Below are positions 10,986 through 23,100 of a stretch of DNA of 64,000 bases, piece by piece. Location: contig JAFMSR010000017.1 of assembly GCA_022818135.1 (NCBI GenBank), positions 17,527,813 to 17,591,812 on the forward strand. The letters are read 5' to 3'. Source of the DNA: Saxidomus purpurata. Its lineage: Eukaryota; Mollusca; Bivalvia; Venerida; Veneridae. Positions within the stretch are counted from its first letter, which is position 1; each line of letters begins with the position of its first letter. Under the pieces are notes generated by a model that had not been told where the DNA came from, searched no databases, and worked only from the letters and a program-made list of their open reading frames with translations. The translations under genes and the position numbers were made by a program.

Positions 10986-12116
10986 TCAGGCTCGTATTTG
11001 TAAATGTGATCATGTGATGAGGTTGATGACTTAAAAAAGCTTTTAAGGTAGTGGATGTGTATGAGTACTTCCTATTTAAGGATGCATTTGGAATACTTTG
11101 GATTTTATAGCTACCTTTTGTACTGGGCAGTGGTTATAACGTCTGCTTTGAGTCAGGCCTGAGTTCAACCACAAGACTTTTTTCGTTATTTTATCTTTTT
11201 CAGTTATCAAATTGGATAACATGGAAAATTAAGCCATTTTAGAATATTTGAAAACTGTATCTTAATTTTCCTTGATTTTATCAAGCTGTACAGATACTTC
11301 AAAATACAAAAATTGACCGTGCTCATTTTTAAAAAAGTTGAATATCTCAAAAAAGTAGACCGTAAAACATTTTAATTTTTTCTTATATTTCAATTCATAT
11401 ACTACTTATAAAAGTTTTATAATCAATAGTGATGGCCCTACTCTGAATCTTTTGCTACAGTCGTGTATATGTACATGTGTGATATGTCGCATGGCCAAAT
11501 TAGGCAAATGTATACCCTAGTTTTGGGCATTGTTGCACATTTTTTGTAACACATGTTAAGCTTGTAGAATTATAATTCATGTTTTGTAATTCTACATTGC
11601 TTGCAAGTACTTTTGAACCTGGAATTTTTTAAAAGTAAATAGATACTTGCAAACATACCTATTTTAACTTCTATGGTCCTTTTTAATATGGTCAGTATTT
11701 CTCACGTGTGGGTAGGGTAACAAAAAATGGAATTAATTTTTAATTAAACGGTGAAATGTCTTTAAATTTTGCACACTAGTCGGTTAACAGATGTAGATCA
11801 TATAAATATTAAATTTAATGTGTTTTGGAATAGTGTCCATTAGACCCCCACTACCTTAATTATCTTTTGCATTTATTTGATGCATTGTTAATATTATGGC
11901 TACTGTAGATTTATAATATCAGCAGCTTCAGCACAAGATTTAAGCTTGTTTACATGTGTAACTAACTTTTAAGAAATTCATTTAAAATTATCTCAATACA
12001 CTGTATTGTAGCTACTTTATCAAATGTTATTTCCTGTTTTCCTTATGTTATAAATCGGCCCAAAGCTCATCGTATCAGAACTTAAATGCTTCATGTTATA
12101 TTACTCATTGTAACTC
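10986..12116. other. AT-rich non-coding DNA
   Basis: Apart from the SINE-like fragment at 11105-11180 I see no coding exon, RNA gene or repeat structure here. Confidence 0.6.
11105..11180 (+). repeat. Possible tRNA-derived SINE fragment
   Basis: 'cagtggttataacgtctgct' followed by 'gagttcaaccac' resembles A-box and B-box spacing of tRNA-derived SINE heads. It is degenerate and short. Confidence 0.3.
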
Positions 12117-12123
12117 TTGTCGA

Positions 12124-12300
12124 CGTATTGTATTGTGTTGTGTTGTGTTGTGTTGTGTTGTGTTGTATTGTATTTGTTTGTATTGTATTGTATTGTATTG
12201 TATTGTATTGTATTGTATTGTATTGTATTGTATTGTATTGTATTGTATAAGTATTATGTTGTGTTGTGTTGTGTTGTGTTGTGTTGTGTTGTATTGTAGT
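12124..12300. repeat. Pentanucleotide microsatellite (TTGTG)n-(TTGTA)n-(TTGTG)n
   Basis: About 35 units in three blocks: TTGTG, then TTGTA, then TTGTG again. The symmetric block structure suggests replication slippage from a single origin. Confidence 0.98.
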
Positions 12301-12452
12301 GCGTAAATCCTACAACGTCACATTTAAATAGATTGTGCGTGCAATATTGCTATTTAAACTTTCAGAAGTTTTAATAATCTTTCACCAAATATTTACAATC
12401 ATTGGTTACTGTAAAATCTTCAGCTTACGATTTCAGGTATGAGAACATCCTT

Positions 12453-12670
12453 TTGGGGGGGGGGGGAAAAAAGAGAGGGGAGATTAATTTTTTTTTTTTG
12501 GGGGGGGGGGGTTTTTGAAAAAATAAAAAAAAAAAAAAACAAAAATAAAAAATAAATATTTTTTTTTTTTTTTTTTTGTCCCCCCCTGCTGTTGCAAAAA
12601 AAAGGTGTGTGTTATTTTTTTAAAAATTTTTTTTTTTTTTTTTTTTTGTTCCCCTCTTTTTTTTATTTTT
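12453..12670. repeat. Homopolymer-rich stretch (G, A, T, C runs)
   Basis: Successive long runs of G, A, T and C with almost no complex sequence between them. It may be a true low-complexity tract or consensus noise at a poorly resolved site. Confidence 0.8.
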
Positions 12671-14402
12671 GCATGTAGAAGTCAACAAGGTAAGGCAAAA
12701 ATGCAGTATGCAGATATGTTTTTCAATTTGCTTTTGCCTTAGTACGCTTTTGTATGTTTTTCCTTCTGCCATGCTTGTGGGGTTTCTTCTGTTTTTTTCA
12801 TATCTTGTGATGAAGTTGCTGATCAGTTCTTTTTCAAACTTCGATTTTCGGGGAGAAAGGTTTTTGAAAACTTGTTTTATATGTCGCACTTTTAAGTTCC
12901 ATTTTCTTTTTCAGATTTTACTCACTCCCTTCTTATGGCGGTTTTTAGGCCTCTGGTCAAGACCAGCAATTTCCTGCACAGTTTTTAAATGCTTTGTGAT
13001 ACCTTGACTTGTTTACTCTGTTAAGTTGTAACCATGTCTTAATTCTTTTTACTCTGATGCAATGCAGCCTAGTTAGTATCACCTTTCATTTCTGCGCTAT
13101 ATTAGACGGCGGTTTCGGGCACACAGTGCATTTCAATTTCAATTCCACTTCAGGCTTTCATCCTTCTCTACACTTTTTCTTCTGGTAAGGTGGGCCAAAC
13201 TGCTATGTTTCACTGGGTTTCAGTTTGCCGTTGGTACATACAACCCTCAGCAACTTGCTGCCATCTCCAGTTCGCCGGTTTTGTTGTTTGTTTGTTTTTC
13301 GTCAGTACAAAATTCCAATGATATATATCTTATTCTAATTTTATAACCATACTTCAGTACTTAAGCTTAAGTTGCTACCATTACTTCGTACATTGCTTCG
13401 TCATGTTTTATGTTCATTATGAGCTCTTTTTATGCCTTTAATGCATGTATGTATGTAACAGTTGTAATAATGTGTTTTAATTATGTTTGCTATATATTAG
13501 CTTATGTATTATGCCAATTTATTTCTGTTCTAATTACTCGTACTTTTACTTAATGCGCTTTGTCTTATTACATCTGCTTTGATATTGTTATATCATATAT
13601 GTGTTTGTCGATCAATAGCTTTATTCTAATGTTGTGTGTTAAACTCAAACCGACGTTTCTGAATCTTGTAATTCGTATTAGTCTGGGCAAGATTTTAGCC
13701 ATAACCAATCTTATGGTATAAGCTACTAAATCCATATTGCAACAGGCTTAAGACCACTAACTACGATTACAAGAAAATACTGTTAACATCTAGCCGATAC
13801 TTTAAAAAAAGAGTAGATCTATCTTATTTACATAAACTCACCATATTTTAGAAACTTCGGCAAAATATATTTAAATGTTTGCATCCGGAAATATTTAATT
13901 TCAGCGCCTGCTTCAAGTGTGGTAGGTCCGGAACAATAATATTGAGATCCCTGGGTAGGTCTGCACTTATTTAGAACTGTTGCTAATAAAAAGTATCTGT
14001 TGATGTTTTTCCTGCGAAAATTATGTTCAAAGATTTGGGAGATGTGGATAGAAGTGATTAAGATAATGAATATTGCTTTTCATTACGTAAAAGTTTCACA
14101 TGAAAGTGTACACAATCATTATGATAAATAAATATAGTTATATATAAACTTTGTTTTCTAAACGAGACAAAATCACGGCTACAGTCATATTTTCACAGCA
14201 AATTTTATTTTTCCATACACAGGCTGCCGGTCATTTGGAATTTTGGCAAGAGTGTCTAATATATTAGTCCTGCCGTTGTTCGGGAACTATTTGTACTGTT
14301 ATATCATTTTACGTATCGTATACCTTTGATTTGAACTTCCGTGGTATGGGGGGCGCGTTGCTAACCAACTTTGTTATAATGTGACCAATCAGAATCTGCA
14401 AA
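12671..14402. other. Non-coding DNA, nothing recognised
   Basis: AT-rich. An open frame at 12669-13007 is hydrophobic and Phe/Leu-rich with no recognisable domain or splice context; I treat it as chance. Confidence 0.5.
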
Positions 14403-14685
14403 TTATTGGCTAGGTTTCGGTACCGGAATAAGCAGTGTACTGCCCGGGAACCTTCTGAAACACAAAAGTGATATTTTTTTAATATAGTCATTTATAATAA
14501 ATCATGTGCAAAAAAGAAAAACAGAACACGTTATGTCAAGGTTTCTGGACAGTACGAAGACAACTTTGTATTAACGAGGTGTTGTCCGGGGCCGGACATC
14601 TAGCGTCATGATTATTGGCAGCGTTTCGGTACCGGAATAAGCAGGTAGGGGCTGGCCGGGAGCCTGTGAAACACAAAAGTGTTTA
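14403..14685. repeat. Direct repeat pair, ~70 bp
   Basis: 'ttcggtaccggaataagcag' followed by 'ctg.ccgggaacct..tgaaacacaaaagtg' occurs at about 14416-14470 and again at 14624-14681. The copies are diverged, 208 bp apart. Confidence 0.7.
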
Positions 14686-15935
14686 TTACGTCACCTACGT
14701 CGACCATCTTTTTTTTTAAAGATATTACTTGTTTTTTCTGTCGTTAATTATGAACTTGTCCTTTTCTTGATTTCTTTTCCATGTCGCGTTAAACCACTAC
14801 AATGTTAAAACTATATCTTAAAAGATTGATGTCATGTATTCATTTATATTATATATATAAAAACATTTCGAGTACAACTTACAGAAAAGAAATACATATA
14901 ATTCGATACAAGATATCCAGCAATATTATGAGAAAGTTATAAATTACTTTCAAACTAGAATTTGAATTAATCAGTGACCAAGATTTAGTTTTCTCTCTTT
15001 AATTTATTGATAACATCAACCATTAGTATACCATGCTTTTAAATTAACCTTAGAAGCGAAATAATAGGAAAGTGAAAACAAAACCTGGTGTTTTACTCAA
15101 GGTCAAAGACTGGTGAATGTTGGCGAGTGGAAACTCGGGTAATGACTAAGAAGGTGGAGTTTAAGAAAGCCATTGAAATATTGTCCGAAACCAATGCAAA
15201 CAGCTCCAATCAAGTCAAATCAATAACTATTTTATATTATATAACATTAGAAATATATCTTTTCCAGTTTTCTGCATAACTCTAGTGAACATCGGGTACA
15301 ATGAATGGCAAAAAGTAATATTGGTAACTATTGAAATTTTCTGAGACTCTACTTCATTATATTAGATGGAAAGAAAATGATATGGTAATGAAAATAGGTA
15401 CAAATATAAATGCTTATATTAAAATCATAAACAAGAGATGTTTGTAAACAGTGATATCAAAATAAGTAGGTTTCATCTTCTGTCCCTGACCCTGACCAAC
15501 GTCCTTACAACGTTTGAGACCTCTTGCATGGTTAAAGAACGGAAACATTTACCGACCGGCCGACAGCTGCAAGCAATACATCATCTGCTTAATTATAGCC
15601 AAATCCAGTCACCGACCATAAAAAGTCGTTAAATAAAACTCGAGGGAACATTTAAGTCTGCCTAATTATTTAAGCTAATATCAAGTATCATTCTATTGTT
15701 TCTCTAGTTTCTTTCATATTTCATTAAAAGATTTTGCTCCGTGTCGTTATTTTCAAGGCTGAAACAGTGACTCCAGCATATGCTGAGTGTATTAACAAAG
15801 TTCCTTATTGCCTACCATGAGTATCGTAACTGCAAAGATGGGACAAAGAGGGACACATGTGTCTTTCTGGCAAAGGTGTGAACCACACATGCACACAATA
15901 TACTATAGACCACGAATAGGAAGTAAGCCCTGCAA

Positions 15936-16255
15936 CCCCATTTATCCCCACAGCCGCGTGAAGTTAGCCGCGTCGCACCTAGTTACACCCCATGCCCGTG
16001 AAGTTAGCCCCGTAGCACCTAGTTACCCAGCAGCCCTGTGAAGTTAGCTTCGTAACACCTAGTTACCCCGTAGCCCCGTGAAGTTAGCCCCGTAGCACCT
16101 AGTTAACCTGCAGCCCCGTGAAGTTAGCCCCATATCACCTAGTTACCCGGCAACCCCGTGAAGCTAGCCCCGTGGCACCTACTCTTCCCGCAGCCCCATG
16201 AAGATAGCCTCGTGGCACCTTGTTTCCCCGCGCCCCGTGGCATCTGGTTTCCCCA
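15936..16255. repeat. GC-rich ~40-bp minisatellite, ~8 copies
   Basis: Unit reads 'gccccgtgaagttagccccg' + 'tagcacctagttaccccgca'. Copies diverge towards the right end. The GC content stands out sharply against the flanks. Confidence 0.92.
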
Positions 16256-17019
16256 AAGCACCGCTTTAATTCACCTTTGCATATATCACCGCAGGACAAC
16301 GCACAAACGCACGCGCCCACTTGCAGTATCATTTACGGGGCTGTTGGAATAAACGGGGCTGTGGGGCTAACTTCCTACTCGTCCCAAGAGCAGGAGTACA
16401 AATACCTACCGGTACATGAAAATATATAAAGTTGTAAGACGGGAATACATAATGGCATGAGGCTAAAAGCAACATTCAGATTTATTGTTCCTTTTTTTGT
16501 TTAAATGAGCTTTTGTAAGCCTTATTTTTTCTCAACAAGAACAGAGCACAGGCATATTATATATGAATAACAATACTCAAAAGAAAATTGCGCACGAAAG
16601 AGCAATGTTCATGAAATACCACGCGTACACGAAATGTCTTTTTGACGGCTGACAGGTGTGGAATGTCAGTTAATTAACATGTTAGAGTGTAATTAGCATT
16701 TTTTTGTATAATGATTTAGATAATTCTTTCTTTTTTTGCGTTAGTTTATCCTGCATACAGCCTGGTGATGGTCTGCACACTAATTTTATTTGCTATCCTA
16801 GTTTCCCCCTGTTTTTTTTGTACTGGGTGACATTGTGTTTATCCTTTGTATACAAGTATTGTTTTCATTTCCTAAAAACATTATTAAGTTCGTTATACTA
16901 GGAGCCTCACACCTTTGCTATATGAGCTATAATTAGTTTCGCTTAAACTTAATTAAAAAGCGTCGATGAGTCCGTTGTCAGATTAGCTCATCGGTCTAGT
17001 TTTGCGTTTTGTCCAGTCA

Positions 17020-17128
17020 CTATCTATAAGTTAGTGTTTATTAAGTCAAATTATAACAATTAAGAAACCCTAAGGGAGCGAGCGACTGTGGTTTCTTAAT
17101 TGTTAAAATTTGACTCAATATACTCTAA
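17020..17128. repeat. Long imperfect inverted repeat (hairpin) with GC-rich loop
   Basis: Left arm 'taagtcaaattataacaatt' + 'aagaaacc' pairs with right arm 'ggtttcttaattgttaaaat' + 'ttgact', and pairing extends outward through 'taagttag'. The loop is 'ctaagggagcgagcgactgt'. A single left arm with the same loop start occurs at 23763-23814, so this is a dispersed foldback element or its end. Confidence 0.8.
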
Positions 17129-17724
17129 CTTACTTAGTGTTTGCATAGCCCACATGAATTGTGGGCGGAGCTAAAGTGCTTTCTATTAAGAGCGAACTCT
17201 TAATAAATAAGTGATTTCAGTAGTTAATTTTAATAAAAATTACAGACGTTTACTTGAAAATCTGAGCGATTCCATTGGTGGGCAAATGGGGTCAAACACT
17301 AAAAATACATGGACTGTAAGCCGATAACTCTACTATAATTCCATTTAACATCTTAAAGTTTCTGTTACAAATTGTTTTACAACCTCAAAGAAAAAGAAGA
17401 AAGAAAGACAAATTCAAAACAATAACGTGAAGCAACCTTTTTATGTTAGGCCTGTTACGGAATGATTTAAGACACAACAATTGATATAAAGTTATTTTGC
17501 TGGTTTGTGCCCATGGTGTGATATGTAGATTGCGCATGAAAAAAAATACTAAAGTCTGTTCCACCTAATTTTGAACCACTAGTGTCTTAGCGTAATTGCA
17601 TGTTTTTTTTGCTCTTTATCTTACATTTATATCTGGAAATTTAATATCTCTAGGCATCTCTTTTGTTTTTCCATTATTTTTTACTAAAACGTAAAAATTC
17701 CTTTTTTTGTGATTTTCTCCAGAG

Positions 17725-17772
17725 GGCGATATTACAAAGTGACGTACGTCGTGCGTCATGTTGATTTCCAAG
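17725..17772 (+). promoter_or_regulatory. Proximal promoter / start context of the plus-strand gene
   Basis: A short GC-richer patch with CRE-like 'tgacgtacgtcgtgcgtca' (17740-17758), followed by 'ccaagatggcggcg', which is both a good start context and a YY1-type element often found at housekeeping gene starts. Confidence 0.5.
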
Positions 17773-17847
17773 ATGGCGGCGTCCAAACCTGACGTTACCA
17801 GGGACGTACTCAAAATTATCAACGCCGAAAGAGACAAGTTTTCTACG
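17773..17847 (+). CDS. First coding exon of an unrecognised gene
   Basis: Twenty-five codons from the ATG at 17773: MAASKPDVTRDVLKIINAER then DKFST, ending at a GT donor (ACG|GTGTGT), phase 0. The MAAS start, the ATGGCGGC context and the amphipathic helix-like peptide look like the N terminus of a conserved intracellular protein. I do not recognise the family. The rest of the gene would be to the right on the plus strand; only one candidate exon was found. Confidence 0.55.
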
Positions 17848-18423
17848 GTGTGTATTTGCTATTGAACAGAAGTATATATTCCGACCTGAACAAATCCGTA
17901 TCGACAGTTCAACGATTTCGGCATACCGGCTTACTGTGAATTACCGGCATCGTAGGATACAGTCCTAACACTTTCGTCATTTAATATACATGTAAGGGCC
18001 CTAAACTTTGAATCATCGACATTAAACATGTGAATCAGCATTTATTAGGCAGGCAGTTTTTAATACACGATTGCATGTACATACAGGGTTTTGTTACAGC
18101 AGTATCAATAGATAAACACAGTTTAGAAATAACAACACAGTAAGTCGTAGACTGGAGATGTTAATAAATAATTCATCATTGAGAGACAGGTAGTCAAGAA
18201 ACGTTTATTTTTTGCTGTTGGTGAAGCGGAATGCATGGCCAATGAAAGACCAGCCCGAGATTTGGTGTTTGTTTTGTAATTGACTTCTGTCGAAGTTCTG
18301 AAGTCGAGTCTCTGTTGTCAGTTAATGGAATCAGTCTGCTGGGTCTTGTATCTAGTACCAGTACCAGTCTATCGTTATATTGTTACTTAGTGAGATACTT
18401 AATTAATATTGTCCTTTAGACGT

Positions 18424-19105
18424 TGCTCAGATGCAGCCGTGCCGCGGTACGAGTTATGACTTGTGGCTGACGTGCCGCGGTACAAGTTTATATCTTGTGG
18501 CTGACGTGACACGGTACGTGTTTGTCTTGTGGCTGACGTGACACGGTACGTGTTTGTTTTGTGGCTGACGTGCCGCGGTACAAGTTTATGACTTGTGGCT
18601 GACGTGCCGCGGTACAAGTTTATGACTTGTGGCTGACGTGACACGGTACAAGTTTATGACTTGTAGCTGACGTGACACGGTACGTGTTTGTGTTGTGGCT
18701 GGCATGCCGCGGTACAAGTTTATGACTTGTGGCTGACGTGCCGCGGTACAAGTTTATGACTTGTGGCTGACGTGCCGCGGTACAAGTTTATATCTTGTGG
18801 CTGACGTGACACGGTACGTGTTTGTCTTGTGGCGACGTGACACGGTACGTGTTTGTTTTGTGGCTGACGTGCCGCGGTACAAGTTTATGACTTGTGGCTG
18901 ACGTGCCGCGGTACAAGTTTATGACTTGTGGCTGACGTGACACGGTACAGTTTATCTTGTAGCTACGTACACGGTACGTGTTTGTTTGTGGCTGGCTGCC
19001 GCGGTACGAGTTTATGTCTTGTGGCTGACGTGCCGCGGTACGAGTTTATGTCTTGTGGCTGACATGCCGCTGTACGAGTTTATGTCTTGTGGCTGACATG
19101 CCCAT
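18424..19105. repeat. GC-rich 32-34-bp minisatellite with 300-bp higher-order repeat
   Basis: Two unit types alternate: a 34-bp unit with 'gtgccgcggtacaagttt' and a 32-bp unit with 'gtgacacggtacgtgttt', both ending 'cttgtggctgac'. The order of types from 18473 repeats from 18773 at an exact 300-bp shift. Confidence 0.95.
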
Positions 19106-20031
19106 ATGATTTCCAGGACGCCTGGCTAAGGTGTAAGTAATAATTCTTTAACAAAGGGATTGTCTTGTTCGCTTGCCTAAACACACACTGTTGTGGTGGC
19201 CCTAACGGACCTTGGCCTGGTGTTATTCATCTCGCAGCTTACTTTTAAACTTTTGTAAAATTTTATAGTGATCCAAACTGACTGACGTGGTGTGATTCCT
19301 CTATAAGTTATTTTTTAAAGAGACGCTTCCTGCATCTGATTCCAAACTAAATTACTTCAAATCATAAATAATAGTGTTTGCAGGTATTATTACTTAAAGT
19401 TAACCTAAAAAATTAAGCGATATATTCTTAAAATATGTTGCAGCACCGTAAACCATTCAATACTCTATGTAAAGTTGTTGTTGTTGTACAATTAAAGGGT
19501 GGATAGCGATTTATTATGAAATGTCTCTTTGTTGATTATTTGTTGTAAAAATTAGCATTTTTCGATATAAGTTGTTCTTTAAAATAGTATTTAATATTAA
19601 TTATACATTCATTGAACACATTATTTCTGTTTGGGGAATATATAATCTGCTAGATGTAGGGAGTGCCCCTTAAACTTGTGTAAAATTCGAACAGATTAGA
19701 TCTTGTTCCTTTCTTGAATCCCCTTGCGTTATTACACCAAAACGTTGGAGCCGATTACGCGCCTTTTTGGTTCCTTGCATGAAATAGTAACTAAGTCTTT
19801 ATGAGTATATTACATTAAACATATTATAAAATTAGCGTTACTGTACAAGAACATTCGGTGCAAATAAGTTATCCAAACATTTAACTTTGTAATTTTTTTA
19901 ATTTTAACAAGATCTTGTAAAACCGGTTTGTGGTTAACATTGAGTACTATTTACTTTAAACGTACTACATGTATATAGTACCCGCTATGGAGAGTTTAGT
20001 TTATATATATAGTTTATACTTATTTATTTTA

Positions 20032-20185
20032 GCTCGACTGTGAAGAACGCATATGGCTTATCGTGTCCCTCTCCAGTCCGCTTCTTGGAAAAAAGCCAGT
20101 ACTGTTGTCATGAGGAGTTACGGTCGTGACCCAAGTGAGGCTCGAACCTGCAACCTCCGGGATGTGGAGAGATTGAGATCTTAAG
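20032..20185 (-). repeat. tRNA-derived SINE, minus orientation
   Basis: Reverse complement gives a B-box-like 'ggttcgagcct', then 'gggtcacgaccgta', 'cagtactggctttttt' and a tail ending 'cgagctaaaataaataag'. It matches block by block the SINE at 27338-27520. Confidence 0.75.
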
Positions 20186-20189
20186 TATG

Positions 20190-23100
20190 TTAATGTATCA
20201 TACAGTTCAAATCTTTCAGACGTTCCTTGTTGATTCAGGTAAGCTATATAAGATCACCATTGAACTCTAGTTTGGTATTCGTATGTACTGACTAGCTTTA
20301 GTCACAGTGGAGGCACTTTGTTATGTGAAGTGAGTGTCTGCGTTGTGTTGCCATTCATTATTCATAAACGCGATTGTTTTCACTTGTTCTGTGTTTTGTA
20401 ATATCGGTATATTGTTTTTAATCATGCTAAAACAGACACTGTCTAGCACGGAACTGCATCAAACAGCAAATTTTTATCTCCAAGTGCCTGCACAGTATCA
20501 TTCTGATATTTCTTTCTGCCCTCCGGAACACTAAGGACCTATTCGGTATTATAAATATATTTGAAAAAGAAGGTTTCCTCAAATCAAGGATCGATTCCTT
20601 GGTCCCATGGTAACGCCCTTGACTTAAAATTCATGGATCTCATGTTCGATACAACCCTTACTCTCAGCTCAAGCAACAAAATTACTTGCGGTATTTCGGA
20701 TTAAACCTTACACCGAGGCCCCATCACCACCTGGGTGTTTAAGAAACTAGGACATTTTCTGCCTACTAGACTATCCCCAAAACCTTAAAATAACTAACCT
20801 TTCCAGTGATGTTAGTCATGTGGAATTTTCTATTTTTTCGATATCGGATAAAGGGAAAGGCATCCGAAATTCAAAGCGCTAATAAACACGTTTGTAACAT
20901 TTGTAAGTTCCCAAGTAGATTTCTTTTCTGGAAATCGACAATTGCGTTGTGGCGTCATAAACCATATGGCAGAATCAAAGTCACGTGACACTCGTGTAAA
21001 TAATTACGATTATGTTTCTGAAGATGTAAGCAAATAAACGTAAATTTATAGTCGTTTTGTATGAGCCCTTCATTCTATGAACGCACTGTAAGCATAATGT
21101 ATCATTAAACACCGCAAAATATCAATGGTGTCGCTCTTACTTTCTGCCATAATGGACCGTTCCAGTTCTTTTTTACGACAAATTATAAAGCCGTCCTAAT
21201 AAGCCTATTGTAATGGGATTATTTTCTTTTCATGGCTAGGTCAACTGCTCACGAACAGTATCAAAAACAAATCCAACCTGTTTTTTTGTGTGCAAACCAG
21301 GCCAACCATTGGACACGTGATGTCGCGGTATGGTCATTGGATAATCCAGCGAGTTAATTCTAAATAAATGTTATTGTAAACACTGGAACCGTCCATAGTT
21401 CGGCGTCTTTTATGTCAATTTGACATTATAATCAATTAATAAAAATGTTTATCATCGCCGCAGAAGTTAGTTATGTTTATACGGTGGAAATTTTAAAAGA
21501 TTATTAAATGCAATTTACAGATATATATTACATGTATATACTTTTCAAAACGTTTCAAAAACATGTTCGAGGTTAAGACAGTCTTCCCGAAAAGGGCCTG
21601 TCTGTCTGACATATCAGGCAACATTTTAGCCCGTCAGTCAAAATTTTGCTGCTGTTTGACAGAATGTCAGGCACATTTTGGCCTGTTACACAATAGTTTC
21701 TGTTGTTTGGTCAGACAAAAAATCCATTTGTCAGGCAGAATTTTGTGTTTGCATGACTGAATGTCAGGCACTGTTAACAATCACTGTTAATATATTTACA
21801 AAATGTACATTCTTACGTTAATTTCGGCATTCAAAGAAAATTGATCGCGAGGGGTGGTTTTAGAATATTTTTTTTACCAAGAATAAATAAAACACAAAGC
21901 ATGTAGACCTGTTCTCGCATCAGAGATAAGGTCATGAAGAAACACCAATTAGACAAAGAGTCTTTTTTGCATGGACCTTTATCGCCCACCTTAGTGTACG
22001 GAGCTAAACATGCATATGCAAGTTGAAAAGTTGCTGTTGAACTTACGTGTGTTTCTTCTAGAGAATACGTGTCTGAGTGTCATACAGATTTTGTGTAAGT
22101 TTGCCAAATTTCCTTGTGCAAGTAATAACCAAGTCACTCTCCGGAGCAAGCTCTTGAAAAATTAAGACTATATATAGTAAAGAAACAAACGTTTTATTAC
22201 ACATTCATATACAAATGTATGTGGGGTGTATCTTTGGAAACGTGCATTTTCTGAGCGTAAAAAATCAATAAAATTTAATGTTTATCTTAATCTTTTTTTA
22301 ATTTCAATGTTTTTTCAAGTGATGTGGAAATATAACTACTAGTGTTCAAAAAGCGTGCACGACGTTTAATCAATTGACTACTTTGTCTAAATCATTATGC
22401 ATACACATTTAGTATATGAGGAGGCGATTCATTACAAAAATAAAGATGTACAGGCAGTAAATATCACACCTTCATACGGCTATATGTTAAGTCATAAACC
22501 GTTCTTATTTTCGCAAACTAAGTACCTTTTTTGTGAAGTTTTTTTTACCATATCGAAAGTTTTCAAAGATCAGATAATTGAGGTTATAAACCCAATAGGT
22601 CGCTGGCGGCTATTTTTTTTAAGAAAAAAATAATGTTTAAACATTCTGGACAAAGAGAAACACAGGCAGTGGACATAGACACGCAATTTCTATGAGAAAC
22701 TACATTTATTGTTGTTTCTGGTTGGGGGAGGTCAATTTTAGTTGATTTCTGTAAATCTGGTAATTTTTTGGCGTGACGCAATGTTCGTGATTTAAAAGCA
22801 GACACATTCGCGAAAAGTCTCTAATTATTTATATGATAATGTGAAATGAATCTTTAACGAAACTGTTGAATTATTACAGAGTGGAACTCGCGAAAAAAAG
22901 CAAAAAACATCGTTAATGTTACCAAGTTTACAGTATGTTGGGTGCTAAAATTACCAAGTTTACAGTATGTTGGGTGCTAAACTGTAACAGGAAACCCACG
23001 GAACATTTAATCGACCACCTGCGTACCATTCACTTGTTTCTTACATGAGAATTTAACGATATAATTGCTACATAGATACAGACGTGATCATGACGAGCAT

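Noticed and set aside
16955..17000. Hammerhead ribozyme core ('cgatgagtcc')
   Set aside because: The CTGATGA start is not intact, and I found no GAAA core or cleavage triplet with pairing stems nearby.
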